Shown here: positions 7,643 through 16,973 of the stretch, in pieces
How the letters are laid out: every line of letters begins with the position of its first letter
Position numbering within the stretch: position 1 is the stretch's first letter
DNA from: an uncultured Collinsella sp.
Lineage (GTDB): Bacteria; Actinomycetota; Coriobacteriia; Coriobacteriales; Coriobacteriaceae
Direction: 5' to 3'
Length of the DNA: 64,000 nucleotides
NCBI GenBank assembly: GCA_902491565.1
Contig: CABUIE010000012.1
Coordinates: 1-64,000 of the forward strand
Position numbers and translations under genes: made by a program
Notes under the pieces: model-generated
Seen by the model: only the letters and a program-made list of their open reading frames with translations
What the model was told of the DNA's origin: nothing
The model's database searches: none

Positions 7643-9022
7643 GTGAGCGCGAGCGCGTGGTGGAAGCGCATGGCGACAAAGCTCGGCATGGGAGCGGACT
7701 CGGGTAATCCGGGGCGCGTCGATGCTGCCAGTGCAATGGGACGTCGTCTGCGTCGCAAGTTCATCCTGGTTGCCATGGGTGCCGTGACCGTCGTGCTTAC
7801 GCTCATCATTGCCGGCATCAACGTCGTCAACTACTCGCATATCTGCAAGATGGCCGATGCTCGCCTGGACTATATCTTGGCGGGCAAGAACGGCATTGAT
7901 TGGACGGATGAGCCTAAGACCGACCCCGGCCAGGATGTGGGCGCCGGTAAGACCGCTGCCGGTGACAGGGTGGTCATGCGCACCGGGCACTTCGAAGGTA
8001 TGACGGCGGAGTCTCCCTTCGACACGCGCTACTTTACGGTGTCGATTGCCGGTGGGCAGGTGACCGATGTCAACACGGCCCGCATTGCCGCGGTGGGTGC
8101 CAAGCGTGCTGCACGCATCACTGCAGGACTATATTCCAAGGGTTGGACCTCGGGTTTTTCTGGCAATTATCGCTATACGACTGACGTTCAAGACGATGAG
8201 ACCACCTATGTGTTCGTGGACTGCTCGCGCGAGCTTGCAAGCTTTCATTCGTTTTTGAGCGCGAGCGTGGCGATCAGTTGCATTGGCTGGCTGGCGGTGC
8301 TGGCAATTGTGGCGGGTGCCTCGGGCGCGGTGATTCGACCGATGGTCGAGAGCTACAGCAAGCAAAAGCGCTTTATTACCGATGCGAGCCACGAGATCAA
8401 GACGCCGCTGGCTGTAATTGACGCCGCCAATGAGGTGCAAGAGATCGAGAGCGGCGAGAGTGAGTGGACGCAGAGCATTCACGAGCAGGTCGCGCGGCTG
8501 ACGGCGCTCACGGAGCGTCTGGTGTTTTTGGCTCGCATGGACGAGGGTTCGGCGGGCTTTACCATGATATCGATCGATCTTTCGGAGGCAGTGGACAAGG
8601 CGGCGTCGCCGTTTGAGTCGGTGGCGGTTTCGCGTGGCAAGCGTCTGTCGACGTCGATTGCGAGTGGCGTGCGGGCCCATGCCGATGCTGCAGCGGTGGC
8701 GCAGGTGGTTGAGCTGCTGCTGGATAACGCCACGCGCTATGCGAGTGAGGGCAGTGTAATTGAGTTGAGTCTGCGTGCCGTCTCACGCGGTGCAGGCAAA
8801 GGTTCGGCCGAGCTTGTCGTTTCGAACGCCGTGGACGAGCTGCCCGAAGGCGACCTAGATCGATTGTTCGACCGCTTCTATCGTGCGGACGTGTCGCGCA
8901 GCTCCAAGACGGGCGGCTCGGGCGTGGGCCTATCCGTGGTGCGTGCCATCGCCGAAGCCCATGGTGGGAGCGCTTCTGTCTGCGGCCACGGCAACCAGAT
9001 CACCTTCACCGTCCGCCTCTAA
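7643..9022 (+). CDS. Sensor histidine kinase
   Basis: Membrane sensor partner of the preceding regulator; 459 residues from a GTG start two bases past the regulator stop. There are transmembrane segments at about 39-62 and 207-232 with an extracytoplasmic domain of about 145 residues between them, then the H box DASHEIKTPLAVI near residue 250, the N box ELLLDNATRYA, and the G boxes GGSGVGLSVVRAIAEAHGG. No separate HAMP signature is obvious. The unrecognised sensory domain gives no ligand. Linkage to the ABC exporter suggests sensing of a toxic or envelope-active compound. Confidence 0.93.
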   Translation: MSASAWWKRMATKLGMGADSGNPGRVDAASAMGRRLRRKFILVAMGAVTVVLTLIIAGINVVNYSHICKMADARLDYILAGKNGIDWTDEPKTDPGQDVGAGKTAAGDRVVMRTGHFEGMTAESPFDTRYFTVSIAGGQVTDVNTARIAAVGAKRAARITAGLYSKGWTSGFSGNYRYTTDVQDDETTYVFVDCSRELASFHSFLSASVAISCIGWLAVLAIVAGASGAVIRPMVESYSKQKRFITDASHEIKTPLAVIDAANEVQEIESGESEWTQSIHEQVARLTALTERLVFLARMDEGSAGFTMISIDLSEAVDKAASPFESVAVSRGKRLSTSIASGVRAHADAAAVAQVVELLLDNATRYASEGSVIELSLRAVSRGAGKGSAELVVSNAVDELPEGDLDRLFDRFYRADVSRSSKTGGSGVGLSVVRAIAEAHGGSASVCGHGNQITFTVRL

Positions 9023-9057
9023 AACCTGCCAAAATGAACCTGTCCCTTTTTGGTCGG
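9023..9057. repeat. GGGAC-core REP-like hairpin (a)
   Basis: Imperfect hairpin with ACCTGCCAAAA on one side and TTTTTGGTCGGT on the other around the core CCTGTCCC (GGGACAGG on the minus strand). It begins at the histidine kinase stop codon and precedes the ABC exporter genes. Confidence 0.65.
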
Positions 9058-9107
9058 TGCGAAATGGGTAATACTAAAGAGTTATCCGACCAGATGGGAA
9101 TTAATCG

Positions 9108-9809
9108 ATGGCCTATATCGAATTCAAAGACGTCATCAAGGCATACGGCGAGGGCGACGCCCGCATTCACGCACTCGACGGCGCGAGTTTTACGGTCGAG
9201 CGCGGCGAGCTCGCCATCATTTTGGGTGCTTCGGGTGCCGGCAAGACCACGGCGCTCAACATTCTGGGCGGTATGGACACGGTAACCTCCGGCACCGTGA
9301 CGGTGGACGGGCGCGATGTGAGCTCCGCTAACGAGGCGCAGCTCGTGGAATACCGCCGCGCCGACGTCGGCTTTGTCTTCCAGTTCTACAATCTGGTCCC
9401 CAACCTGACGGCGCTCGAAAACGTCGAGCTTGCGGCGCAAATCTGCCCTGATTCGCTCGATGCCGAGCAAACGCTTTGCCAGGTTGGCTTGGGTGAGCGC
9501 CTCGCCAACTTCCCCGCGCAGCTTTCGGGCGGCGAGCAGCAGCGCGTGTCCATTGCCCGCGCACTGGCAAAGAACCCCAAGCTGCTTTTGTGCGACGAGC
9601 CCACGGGCGCACTTGACTATAAAACCGGCAAGCAGATCTTGCAGCTGCTGCAGGACACTTGCCGCAAGCAGGGCATTACGGTCATCATCATCACCCACAA
9701 CTCCGCGCTGGCGCCCATGGCCGATCGCCTGATCCGCTTTAAGAACGGTCGCGTGGAGAGCGAGACGGTCCAGCAAAATCCCGTGCCTATCGAGACGATC
9801 GAGTGGTAG
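9108..9809 (+). CDS. ABC transporter ATP-binding protein (MacB/LolD type)
   Basis: ATPase of an efflux or peptide-responsive ABC system, working with the adjacent 922-residue permease. The 233-residue protein has Walker A GASGAGKTT (residues 40-48), a Q-loop at FVFQFYNLVPNLTALENVE, signature LSGGEQQR, Walker B LLLCDEPTGALD and a switch histidine in IIITHN. The ENVELAAQ region and the fused order resemble the MacB/LolD/FtsE group. It overlaps or abuts the permease gene, indicating one operon with the two-component genes upstream. Confidence 0.94.
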   Translation: MAYIEFKDVIKAYGEGDARIHALDGASFTVERGELAIILGASGAGKTTALNILGGMDTVTSGTVTVDGRDVSSANEAQLVEYRRADVGFVFQFYNLVPNLTALENVELAAQICPDSLDAEQTLCQVGLGERLANFPAQLSGGEQQRVSIARALAKNPKLLLCDEPTGALDYKTGKQILQLLQDTCRKQGITVIIITHNSALAPMADRLIRFKNGRVESETVQQNPVPIETIEW

Positions 9810-9814
9810 CGCCC

Positions 9815-12580
9815 ATGGACCAAGACCGCCAAAACAGCCTACGCCGCGACGCGCAGAACACGGAGCGCGAGCAGGATTTTACGACCTACCGCACTGCCCA
9901 AAGCTCAAACGATATGGTGCCGACGGTTTTTCGCCGTGGCATCTACCGCACAATCCGAGGCAGTCTTAAGCGCTTTTTGTCAATCGTGGTCATCACCGCG
10001 CTTGGCGTGAGCGTGATGTGCGGCCTTAAGGCGGGTTGCGAGGACCTGTGTGATTCGGTTGATGCCTACTTCGACCAGCAAAATGTCTATGACATTAACG
10101 TGCAGTCGACCTATGGCCTGACTGACGATGATCTCGACGCCATACAAGAGGTCGATGGCGTCGAAACGGCCGAGGGCATCTACACCGAGACCGCCTACAC
10201 CGCCGTGGGCACAACGCGCGAGCGCGTGGTCGTGCAGAGTCTCTCCAAGGAGAACATCGATCAGCCGGTGCTCGTGAACGGCGATTTGCCCGAGAGCGCC
10301 GATGAAGTCGCGGTGACTTCGAAGTTCCTGAAGGCATCGGGCAAGAAAATCGGCGATACGGTGAGTTTTGCCGCCAATGACGCGAGCTCGTCCAATCAAA
10401 GCGCCAAGGACCAGTTTGCCGCGGGCGATTACACCATTACGGCTGAGGTCCTCGACCCCACTGATGTAAGTTCTGACTCGACAGTCAACGCCTTTCGCGC
10501 TGCTTCGGCGGCGGACTATAAGTTCTATGTGAGCGAGGACGCCGCGACATCTTCTTCCTACTCCGCGGTCCACGTGATCGTCGAGGGAGCCAAGAGCCTC
10601 AACTCCTATTCGGATTCCTACGCGGCAAAGATCAACAAGGTCAAGGGCAATATAGAGAAGATTCGCGAGGAGCGTGAGAAGGCGCGCGCTCAGGAACTGA
10701 CGGTCGACACGCCGGCAAGCTTGGATGCGGCCGAGCGCCAGGCGAATATGCTCTTTGGGATTGAGCAGGACAACATCAATCGCATGGCAGAGGGCAGCGA
10801 GGAGCGCGTGCAAGCGCAGGCCGACCTGGATCAGCGCCGCGCCGCCGCCGACCAGCAGTTTGCCGATGCCCGCGCCGAGCTTTCCGATCTGGGCGAATGC
10901 ACCTGGTACATCCAGGACCGCGGCAATATCGCAAGCTACTCGAGCGTGGAGAGCGATAGCTCGTCAATTGAGGCCATCGCCACGGTGTTCCCGTTCATCT
11001 TCTTTATCGTCGCCGTGCTCATCAGCCTTACCACCGCCACGCGTATGGTCGAGGAGGAGCGCACGCTCATCGGCCTGTATAAGGCACTCGGTTATTCGCG
11101 CGGACGCATCCTGTCCAAATACGTGGACTATGCGCTGTGGGCTTGTCTGATCGGCGGCGTGCTCGGCAACATCATCGGATTTGTGGGCCTGCCGCTGTTC
11201 CTGTTTACGGTGTTCGACGACATGTACTCGCTGCCCCAGATGCTACTTTCGTACGACATCGTGTCCTCGATCGTTTCGGTGGCGCTGTTTGCCGTGGGCG
11301 TGGTGGGCGCCACGATTATCGCCTGCCGCCACGAGATGGCCGAGACCCCTGCCTCGCTCATGCGCCCCAAGGCGCCGCGTGCCGGCTCACGCATTCTGCT
11401 CGAGCGTATCGGATTTATCTGGCGCCGCATGGGCTTTTTGAACAAGGTGGCAGCGCGTAACCTGTTCCGCTACAAAAAGCGCGCCTTTATGACCATCTTC
11501 GGCATCGCCGGCTGCACGGCGCTCGTGATCTGCGGCATGGGCATTCGTGATACGTCGGTCGCGCTTTCGCCCAAGCAGTACGGCCACATCACACGCTACG
11601 ACCTGCTGGCGGTTGCCAATCCCGACGATTTTTCGCAGACGTGCGCGGCGCTCGACGAGCGAAGCGCGGTCAAGGATTCCGGTGTGACCGTAACTTCGAC
11701 GCTGCCGATCATGACCGACAACGTCACCTTTACATTCGGCGGAAAGAGCGAGACCGTGCAGCTGATCGTGGTGCCCGATGACCGCACGAACGATCTGGAC
11801 GACTATGTTCGCCTTGAGGATGAGTCCAAAGAGCCACTGTCTTTGCGTGACGGAGACGTGTATCTGAGTAAGAGTTCACAGCTGGTGCTGGGGATTCAAC
11901 CGGGCGATACGGCGCACGTCCAGGATTCGTCACTCAACGTCGCCAAGGTCAAGGTCAGCGACATTTCGCTTAACTATCTGGGCAACACGCTTTACATGAC
12001 GCAGAGCACCTATGAGCGCGCGTTTGGGCGCAGCGTTCGCCTCAATGGCATCTTTGCGCTGCTCAAGGGTTCGTCGGCCGACCAGATTGCGTTTAGCAAG
12101 AAGCTTAAGAGTGACGGCTGGCTTTCGATTTCGAGCACGGCCGAGCATTGGGAGAACTTTGAGGCGAACTTCACTATTATCAATTCCGTCGTGGTGCTCG
12201 TGACCTTTATGGCGGCGTGCCTGTCGTTTGTGGTGGTGTTTACGCTGTCCAACACGAATATCTCCGAGCGCGAGCGCGAGCTGGCGACCATCAAGGTGCT
12301 TGGTTTCCGCCGTGGCGAGGTGCACCATTACGTCAACAAGGAGACGTTGATCCTCACGGCAATTGGCGCCGCGCTGGGCGTGCCACTGGGCGGCTTGCTG
12401 GCCGAGAGTTTTACGTACATTTTGCAGATGCCGTCGCTGTACTTTGATGTTGAGGTCGAGCCGCTAAGCTACGTGCTCGCCGTGGTGCTTTCCTTTGGCT
12501 TTACGTTTATCGTCAACCTCGCCACCAATCGTACCCTCAACAAGATCGACATGGTCGGCGCCCTCAAAAGCGCCGAGTAA
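9815..12580 (+). CDS. FtsX-like ABC transporter permease
   Basis: Membrane partner of the preceding ATPase; about 921 residues. There is a cytoplasmic N-terminus, one transmembrane helix (near residues 51-70) followed by a large extracytoplasmic region of about 300 residues rich in charged coiled-coil sequence (about 275-365), then three helices (about 385-500) forming the first FtsX domain, a second extracytoplasmic domain, and three C-terminal helices of the second FtsX domain (ERERELATIKVLGFRRGEV). The ATG at 9815 is preferred; a GTG at 9803 overlapping the ATPase stop is the alternative. Two-FtsX permeases of this size often export or detoxify cell-wall-active peptides, but no substrate is evident. 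Confidence 0.9.
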   Translation: MDQDRQNSLRRDAQNTEREQDFTTYRTAQSSNDMVPTVFRRGIYRTIRGSLKRFLSIVVITALGVSVMCGLKAGCEDLCDSVDAYFDQQNVYDINVQSTYGLTDDDLDAIQEVDGVETAEGIYTETAYTAVGTTRERVVVQSLSKENIDQPVLVNGDLPESADEVAVTSKFLKASGKKIGDTVSFAANDASSSNQSAKDQFAAGDYTITAEVLDPTDVSSDSTVNAFRAASAADYKFYVSEDAATSSSYSAVHVIVEGAKSLNSYSDSYAAKINKVKGNIEKIREEREKARAQELTVDTPASLDAAERQANMLFGIEQDNINRMAEGSEERVQAQADLDQRRAAADQQFADARAELSDLGECTWYIQDRGNIASYSSVESDSSSIEAIATVFPFIFFIVAVLISLTTATRMVEEERTLIGLYKALGYSRGRILSKYVDYALWACLIGGVLGNIIGFVGLPLFLFTVFDDMYSLPQMLLSYDIVSSIVSVALFAVGVVGATIIACRHEMAETPASLMRPKAPRAGSRILLERIGFIWRRMGFLNKVAARNLFRYKKRAFMTIFGIAGCTALVICGMGIRDTSVALSPKQYGHITRYDLLAVANPDDFSQTCAALDERSAVKDSGVTVTSTLPIMTDNVTFTFGGKSETVQLIVVPDDRTNDLDDYVRLEDESKEPLSLRDGDVYLSKSSQLVLGIQPGDTAHVQDSSLNVAKVKVSDISLNYLGNTLYMTQSTYERAFGRSVRLNGIFALLKGSSADQIAFSKKLKSDGWLSISSTAEHWENFEANFTIINSVVVLVTFMAACLSFVVVFTLSNTNISERERELATIKVLGFRRGEVHHYVNKETLILTAIGAALGVPLGGLLAESFTYILQMPSLYFDVEVEPLSYVLAVVLSFGFTFIVNLATNRTLNKIDMVGALKSAE

Positions 12581-12641
12581 CCTGCCCTGGGATTCAAGTT
12601 CTAGCGAGCTGCCGACGCGCCCGCAGCAGCATTTTTGCATA

Positions 12642-12685
12642 AACCGCCCCGCCAAATGCATACTTTGACGGGGCGGTTGCTTTTT
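12642..12685 (+). terminator. Rho-independent terminator after the ABC exporter
   Basis: The stem AACCGCCCCG/CGGGGCGGTT with a 17-base loop (itself part-paired, CAAA/TTTG) is followed by GCTTTTT. Confidence 0.8.
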
Positions 12686-12705
12686 GCCCACAGGTACCCC
12701 AGGGG

Positions 12706-12917
12706 GCGCCGTGCAAATTCCGGAGTATTCAGCGTCCCGGGGTCCGCGGGCGCGGGGGCGGGGGTGCAAAACTGCGCTGAAAGCCCCGATTCTGAGTCCC
12801 AACGCCTCTAGAGCCGCTCGTTTTTTTACAGGATGCGGCCCATGGTGCCTGCCTTTCGCCCAAAATCCAGTATGCAGGCACCCTCGGCTGCTGAATACTC
12901 CCAAAAATGCACGCCGC
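12706..12917. repeat. Large imperfect nested inverted repeat
   Basis: Imperfect outer arms of 28 bases (12706-12733 with 12890-12917) share GTGCA and the perfect block GAGTATTCAGC. Inside is a perfect 9-bp hairpin GGTGCCTGC/GCAGGCACC (12844-12852 with 12874-12882). No gene is credible across it. It may be a decayed relative of the other structured repeats. Confidence 0.55.
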
Positions 12918-12987
12918 ATCCTACCCCAGGCACCCGCAGCAAGAAGACGAATAGTCTCGGCCTCCCCAGTCACCGCAGGAGGCCCTA

Positions 12988-13088
12988 GGGCTTACCTCCC
13001 AAATCTTTCCGCAGGACGGAAGGATCCCGCCGCGCGAAGCGCACGGCGGGATCCTGACATGTCCGAGGACGATTTGGGAGGTAAGCCC
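12988..13088. repeat. Family B structured repeat, copy B2 (pfkA 3' region)
   Basis: Perfect 17-bp outer arms (12988-13004 with 13072-13088, GGGCTTACCTCCCAAAT) enclose CTTTCCGCAGGACGGAA, perfect inner arms GGATCCCGCCG/CGGCGGGATCC, the loop CGCGAAGCGCA, and CATGTCCGAGGACG. It shares loop and flank motifs with B1 and B3 but has different complementary arms. It lies 33 bases past the pfkA stop. Confidence 0.85.
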
Positions 13089-13121
13089 TGGGGTCTCCGA
13101 TGAGAGCAGTTTCGGCCGAGG

Positions 13122-14201
13122 CTATTCGTCGCCGAAGCTGATGCCCAACGCCTTGGCCTCGCGCACCAGATCGCTCTGGGGATCGACATACTTGAGCTTG
13201 CCGGCGACATCCTCGAGCGGCATGTGACACATCTTGCCGTCACGCAGGGCGATCATGTAGCCAAACTCGCCGCGTAGACAGCCCAGTGCCGCCTCGACGC
13301 CGCACTGGGTCGCAAAGATGCGGTCCTGGGCGTCGGGCTGGCCGCCGCGCTGCGTGTGGCCGGGGATGGCGACGCGGGTCTCGCGACCGGTCTTGGCCTC
13401 GATCTCCTTGGCGATGTCGTAGACGATCGACGGGCTCGTGCGCTCGGCGAGTTTCTTCTTGTACTCCTTCTTGGACAGCGCCGCGTCCTCCTTGGAGATA
13501 GCGCCCTCGGCGACGGCCACGATGGTAAAGCGGCTGCCGGTCTCCATGCGATGCTCGATGGTCTTGATGACGTTATCCATGTCGTAGGGGATCTCGGGAA
13601 TCAAGATGACATCCGCGCCGCCCGCGACGCCGGCGTATAGCGGGATCCAGCCAACCTTGTGGCCCATGATCTCGATAACGAACACGCGGCCGTGGCTCGA
13701 AGCGGTGGTGTGAATGTCGTCGATGCACTTGGTGGCGACGTCGATGGCGCTCGTAAAGCCAAACGTCAGCTCGGTGCCCCAGGTGTCGTTATCGATGGTC
13801 TTGGGCAGGGCGATAACGTTGAGGCCCTCTTCGCGCAGGCGGTTGGCGGTCTTGGTGGAGCCGTTGCCGCCCAGCATAAACAGACAGTCGAGCTGCAGCT
13901 TATGATAGGTGTGGACCATTGCGGGTACCTTCTCGACGCCATCGGCCTCGGGAATATCCAGACGCTTGAACGGCGTGCGGCTCGTGCCCAGGATGGTGCC
14001 GCCGCGGGTGAGGATGCCGCTAAAATCGGCGGGCGACATGACGCGGAACCTGCTGTAGATAAGGCCCTGGTAGCCGTCCTCGAAACCATAGATCTCGATA
14101 GGTTCTTCGCTATTGGTCATAAGCGTTTTGACAATGCCGCGCATGGTGGCGTTGAGCGCCTGGCAGTCGCCGCCACTGGTAAGAAGACCGATCCTGAGCA
14201 T
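13122..14201 (-). CDS. pfkA: 6-phosphofructokinase (ATP or PPi donor not settled)
   Basis: Phosphorylates fructose 6-phosphate in glycolysis; cytoplasmic. The 359-residue protein has the N-terminal loop TSGGDCQALNA, the donor-binding block GGNGSTKTA (Asn113 where ATP-type enzymes have Asp103), PKTIDND (Lys134 at the position that is Gly124 in E. coli PfkA and Lys in PPi enzymes), the substrate motif MGHKVGW and PGHTQRGGQPDAQDRI. Gly114 is kept as in ATP-dependent enzymes. The donor therefore cannot be assigned from sequence. The gene is monocistronic, with family B repeat B2 beyond its 3' end. Confidence 0.92.
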   Translation of the reverse strand: MLRIGLLTSGGDCQALNATMRGIVKTLMTNSEEPIEIYGFEDGYQGLIYSRFRVMSPADFSGILTRGGTILGTSRTPFKRLDIPEADGVEKVPAMVHTYHKLQLDCLFMLGGNGSTKTANRLREEGLNVIALPKTIDNDTWGTELTFGFTSAIDVATKCIDDIHTTASSHGRVFVIEIMGHKVGWIPLYAGVAGGADVILIPEIPYDMDNVIKTIEHRMETGSRFTIVAVAEGAISKEDAALSKKEYKKKLAERTSPSIVYDIAKEIEAKTGRETRVAIPGHTQRGGQPDAQDRIFATQCGVEAALGCLRGEFGYMIALRDGKMCHMPLEDVAGKLKYVDPQSDLVREAKALGISFGDE

Positions 14202-14239
14202 GATGAATCCTTCCGGGCAAGTTATAACATGCGCATAAG

Positions 14240-14272
14240 TTTACCCCCGCACACTGTTGATACGGGGGTAAA
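14240..14272 (-). terminator. Weak hairpin between the amide hydrolase gene and pfkA
   Basis: A perfect 10-bp stem TTTACCCCCG/CGGGGGTAAA lies in the pfkA leader, 39 bases before its start. It has only a short T run, so it may be a weak terminator for the upstream gene or a leader structure. Confidence 0.45.
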
Positions 14273-14340
14273 ACGTGTTAGCTCAAGCGTATGGAAATGT
14301 AAGCAACGTCAGGGAACGTAAGGTCGACGGGCCTGGCTCC

Positions 14341-15426
14341 TTACAGTGCGAAGGCGTCGACGTCGCCCCAGTGGCGGCGCAGCGTGATGGCGGCAGCAGG
14401 TTCGGTATTGTCAAAGACGACCGACCATTGCGTGTTGCTGGTGATATCTTCCGGATTGGGCTCTTGCGCTGCGGCACGCAGGGCCTTCCAAGCGACTGCC
14501 TCGTCCTGGGCACCGACATGGGCGTCAAGGACATCGGCGATTGCGACGGCGCGCTCCTTGCCGTGGCCCAGCTCGTCATTCTTTTGGTTGGGGAGCACTT
14601 CGTCGCCATAGCAGGCGTAGAAGTTCGTGACCTGGCGCACGGGCGTCGCCTTGCATGCGCGGTCGGGATCGCGCGGATCCCACTCCACCACCCGTGCGTC
14701 ACCGGCGGCGTCGTTGATAAAGAAGTGGTAATCGCGTCCGGCCATGGCGTGCATGTCGTGGGCGGAAAGTAGGTCGACGGCCTCTTGCGTGGTAGCCGCG
14801 CGGTCGAGCACCAGACGGATGGCGAGCGAAGTGTTGATGACGGGGCGTTGCGCGTCCTGGTCACAGGGCTTGGAATCCAGGGTGAGTACGGCAATGGACA
14901 CGCCGCATTCGTTAACACCGTCGAGCTGGGCAAACGGGCCCATGAGTGCAGCGGCGCGTCCGGCGACGGAGTCAAGTGGAGTGTTGGCGCCCAGGTTATT
15001 GAGGGCCGCAAAGCCGATGGAGGCATAGCCGCCGCGTGGGTGATTGCGCACCAGCAGCGCCGAGGTGTCGTCTTTAAAGTCGTAATTGCGACCGGTGCGC
15101 ACGCGGCCTTCGGCATCTACGGCGACAAAAGCGCTGCAGGCAAACTGGGGCGCCTGGACATGTACCGGCACACCGGGCAGCACCTGCGCCACCACGGCAT
15201 CGATGTAGGCCTGGTCGTCGCGCACGCCAGCGGCGATGATGCGATCAAGATCGTAGTCGTAGGCGATGTCGATTGCGTACAGGTCATAGCCATCCGCGTA
15301 GCCGGTCAAGCGTTTGAGCGACGCGGCGGACTTGATTTGCTTGTGATAAACGATACCGGTGGCAGCGGCAAGGCCGACGGCGACTCCCGCGACACCGCAG
15401 GCGATGGCAATGTTACGTGGCTTCAT
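14341..15426 (-). CDS. Membrane-anchored linear amide C-N hydrolase (choloylglycine hydrolase superfamily)
   Basis: An Ntn-fold hydrolase related to bile salt hydrolase, penicillin V acylase and acid ceramidase-type enzymes. The 361-residue protein starts with one hydrophobic segment (about residues 7-27), so the catalytic domain is probably anchored outside the membrane. The likely nucleophile is Cys97 in QFACSAFV, followed by GRNYDF (112-117), a typical spacing; NECGVSIAVL and the C-terminal NTQWSVVFDNTE are further family blocks. Unlike secreted bile salt hydrolases the cysteine is far from the N-terminus, so a propeptide would have to be cleaved. The substrate is unknown. The start follows GAGAGGAGCC. 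Confidence 0.85.
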   Translation of the reverse strand: MKPRNIAIACGVAGVAVGLAAATGIVYHKQIKSAASLKRLTGYADGYDLYAIDIAYDYDLDRIIAAGVRDDQAYIDAVVAQVLPGVPVHVQAPQFACSAFVAVDAEGRVRTGRNYDFKDDTSALLVRNHPRGGYASIGFAALNNLGANTPLDSVAGRAAALMGPFAQLDGVNECGVSIAVLTLDSKPCDQDAQRPVINTSLAIRLVLDRAATTQEAVDLLSAHDMHAMAGRDYHFFINDAAGDARVVEWDPRDPDRACKATPVRQVTNFYACYGDEVLPNQKNDELGHGKERAVAIADVLDAHVGAQDEAVAWKALRAAAQEPNPEDITSNTQWSVVFDNTEPAAAITLRRHWGDVDAFAL

Positions 15427-15587
15427 GGCGGCTCCTCTCGTCCTGTTAGCGTAATTGTCGCAAAAGGTGCACGGGCATGATAGCTCAACTTGGTGAGCGG
15501 TGCGGGATTAAACACGGAATGAAGAGTGCAGCGCTGGCGCGGCGGGGTATGCTGGAAGGGACCATCAACCCAGCGAAAGGGGAGAGC

Positions 15588-16973
15588 ATGACGGATCAGG
15601 AAACGCCCGAGCGCGCGCATGTGACGGCCGATGATATCGAGGCCGCCAACGACCTTATCGACTTTATCGAGGCATGCCCCAGCATGTTCCATACGGCGGC
15701 GACCATTATGGCCGAGCTCGACGAGGCGGGCTTTACCTACCTGTCCGAGAACGCGGCGTGGGACATCGAGCCGGGCGGGCGTTATTACACGCAGCGCAAC
15801 ACCTCGAGCGTCGTTGCCTTTAAGGTGGGCGAGGACCTGGCTGCTACGTGGGGCGAGGACGGCGTTGCCGGCGACTATCATTTTCAGCTCACGGCGTCGC
15901 ACAGCGACTCGCCGACGTTTAAGGTTAAGGCCGTGCCCGAGCTCGACGGCGCGGGCGAGACGCTGCGCCTGAACACCGAGGCCTACGGCGGCATGATCGA
16001 CTACACCTGGTTCGACCGTCCGCTGGCACTCGCGGGCCGCGTGCTGGTACGCGAGGGCGACCGTATTGAGAGCCGCCTGCTTGCCACCGAGCGCGAGGTC
16101 GCTATTATCCCGAGCCTTGCCATCCACATGAACCGCGGCGTTAACGAGGGCTTTGCGCCCAACCGCGCTGTCGACCTGTGCCCGCTCATCAGCGCCGGTG
16201 ACCTTAAGCAGGGCGACTTTGATGCTCTGATCGCCGACGAACTGGACGTTGAGCCCGAGCAGATCCTGGGTCGCGACTTGTTCCTGGTCAATCGTCAGGA
16301 TGCGCGCATTTGGGGCTGGGCCGACGAGTTTATCTCGACGCCCAAGCTTGACGACCTGGCCTGCGCCTATACCTCGCTGCAGGCATTTTTGGGTGCTGAG
16401 AACGCGCGCGATATCTCGGTCTTCTGCTGCTTTGATAACGAGGAGGTTGGCTCCGAGACCAAGCAGGGAGCCATGTCGACGTTCTTGGCCGATGCGCTGC
16501 GCCGCATTAACGGATCGCTGGGCTTCGATGACGAGTCGTACCATCGCGCACTTGCCGCCTCGATGCTCGTGAGCTGCGACAACGCGCATGCCGTGCACCC
16601 CAACCACGCCGAGAAGTGCGACGCCCGCAATCAGGTTGTGCTCAACGGCGGCATCGTCATCAAGGAAGCCGCCAACCAGCACTACTGCACCGATGCCTTT
16701 AGCCGCGCGGTGTTCCAGGCCATCTGCGATGACGCCGACGTGCCAACGCAGGCTTTCGCCAACAAGAGCGACATGGCCGGCGGTTCCACCCTGGGCAACC
16801 TGTCGAATATGCAGGCGAGCATGCATGCCGTGGACGTGGGCCTGCCGCAGCTGGCCATGCACTCGAGCTACGAGACCGGCGGCGTGCGCGACGTGATGTG
16901 TGCCATCCGCGCCCTCACGGCCTTCTACGAGCGCAACCTCCATATCAACGGCGCCGAAAGCGTGGAGCTCTAA
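15588..16973 (+). CDS. M18 family aminopeptidase
   Basis: Cytosolic dizinc aminopeptidase that removes N-terminal, mainly acidic or neutral, residues from peptides. The 461-residue protein has metal-binding TASHSDSPTFKVK near residue 105, DDLACAYTSLQA, DNEEVGSETKQGA with the catalytic glutamates, and SCDNAHAVHPNH, all characteristic of M18. The ATG at 15588 follows AAAGGGGAG; an earlier in-frame ATG at 15477 overlaps the divergent hydrolase leader and lacks a ribosome-binding site. A 60-codon frame starts at the base after its stop. Confidence 0.94.
   Translation: MTDQETPERAHVTADDIEAANDLIDFIEACPSMFHTAATIMAELDEAGFTYLSENAAWDIEPGGRYYTQRNTSSVVAFKVGEDLAATWGEDGVAGDYHFQLTASHSDSPTFKVKAVPELDGAGETLRLNTEAYGGMIDYTWFDRPLALAGRVLVREGDRIESRLLATEREVAIIPSLAIHMNRGVNEGFAPNRAVDLCPLISAGDLKQGDFDALIADELDVEPEQILGRDLFLVNRQDARIWGWADEFISTPKLDDLACAYTSLQAFLGAENARDISVFCCFDNEEVGSETKQGAMSTFLADALRRINGSLGFDDESYHRALAASMLVSCDNAHAVHPNHAEKCDARNQVVLNGGIVIKEAANQHYCTDAFSRAVFQAICDDADVPTQAFANKSDMAGGSTLGNLSNMQASMHAVDVGLPQLAMHSSYETGGVRDVMCAIRALTAFYERNLHINGAESVEL

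Noticed and set aside
12684..13103. 139-codon frame between the ABC exporter and pfkA
   Set aside because: It crosses the structured repeats at 12706-12917 and 12988-13088; no protein-like character.
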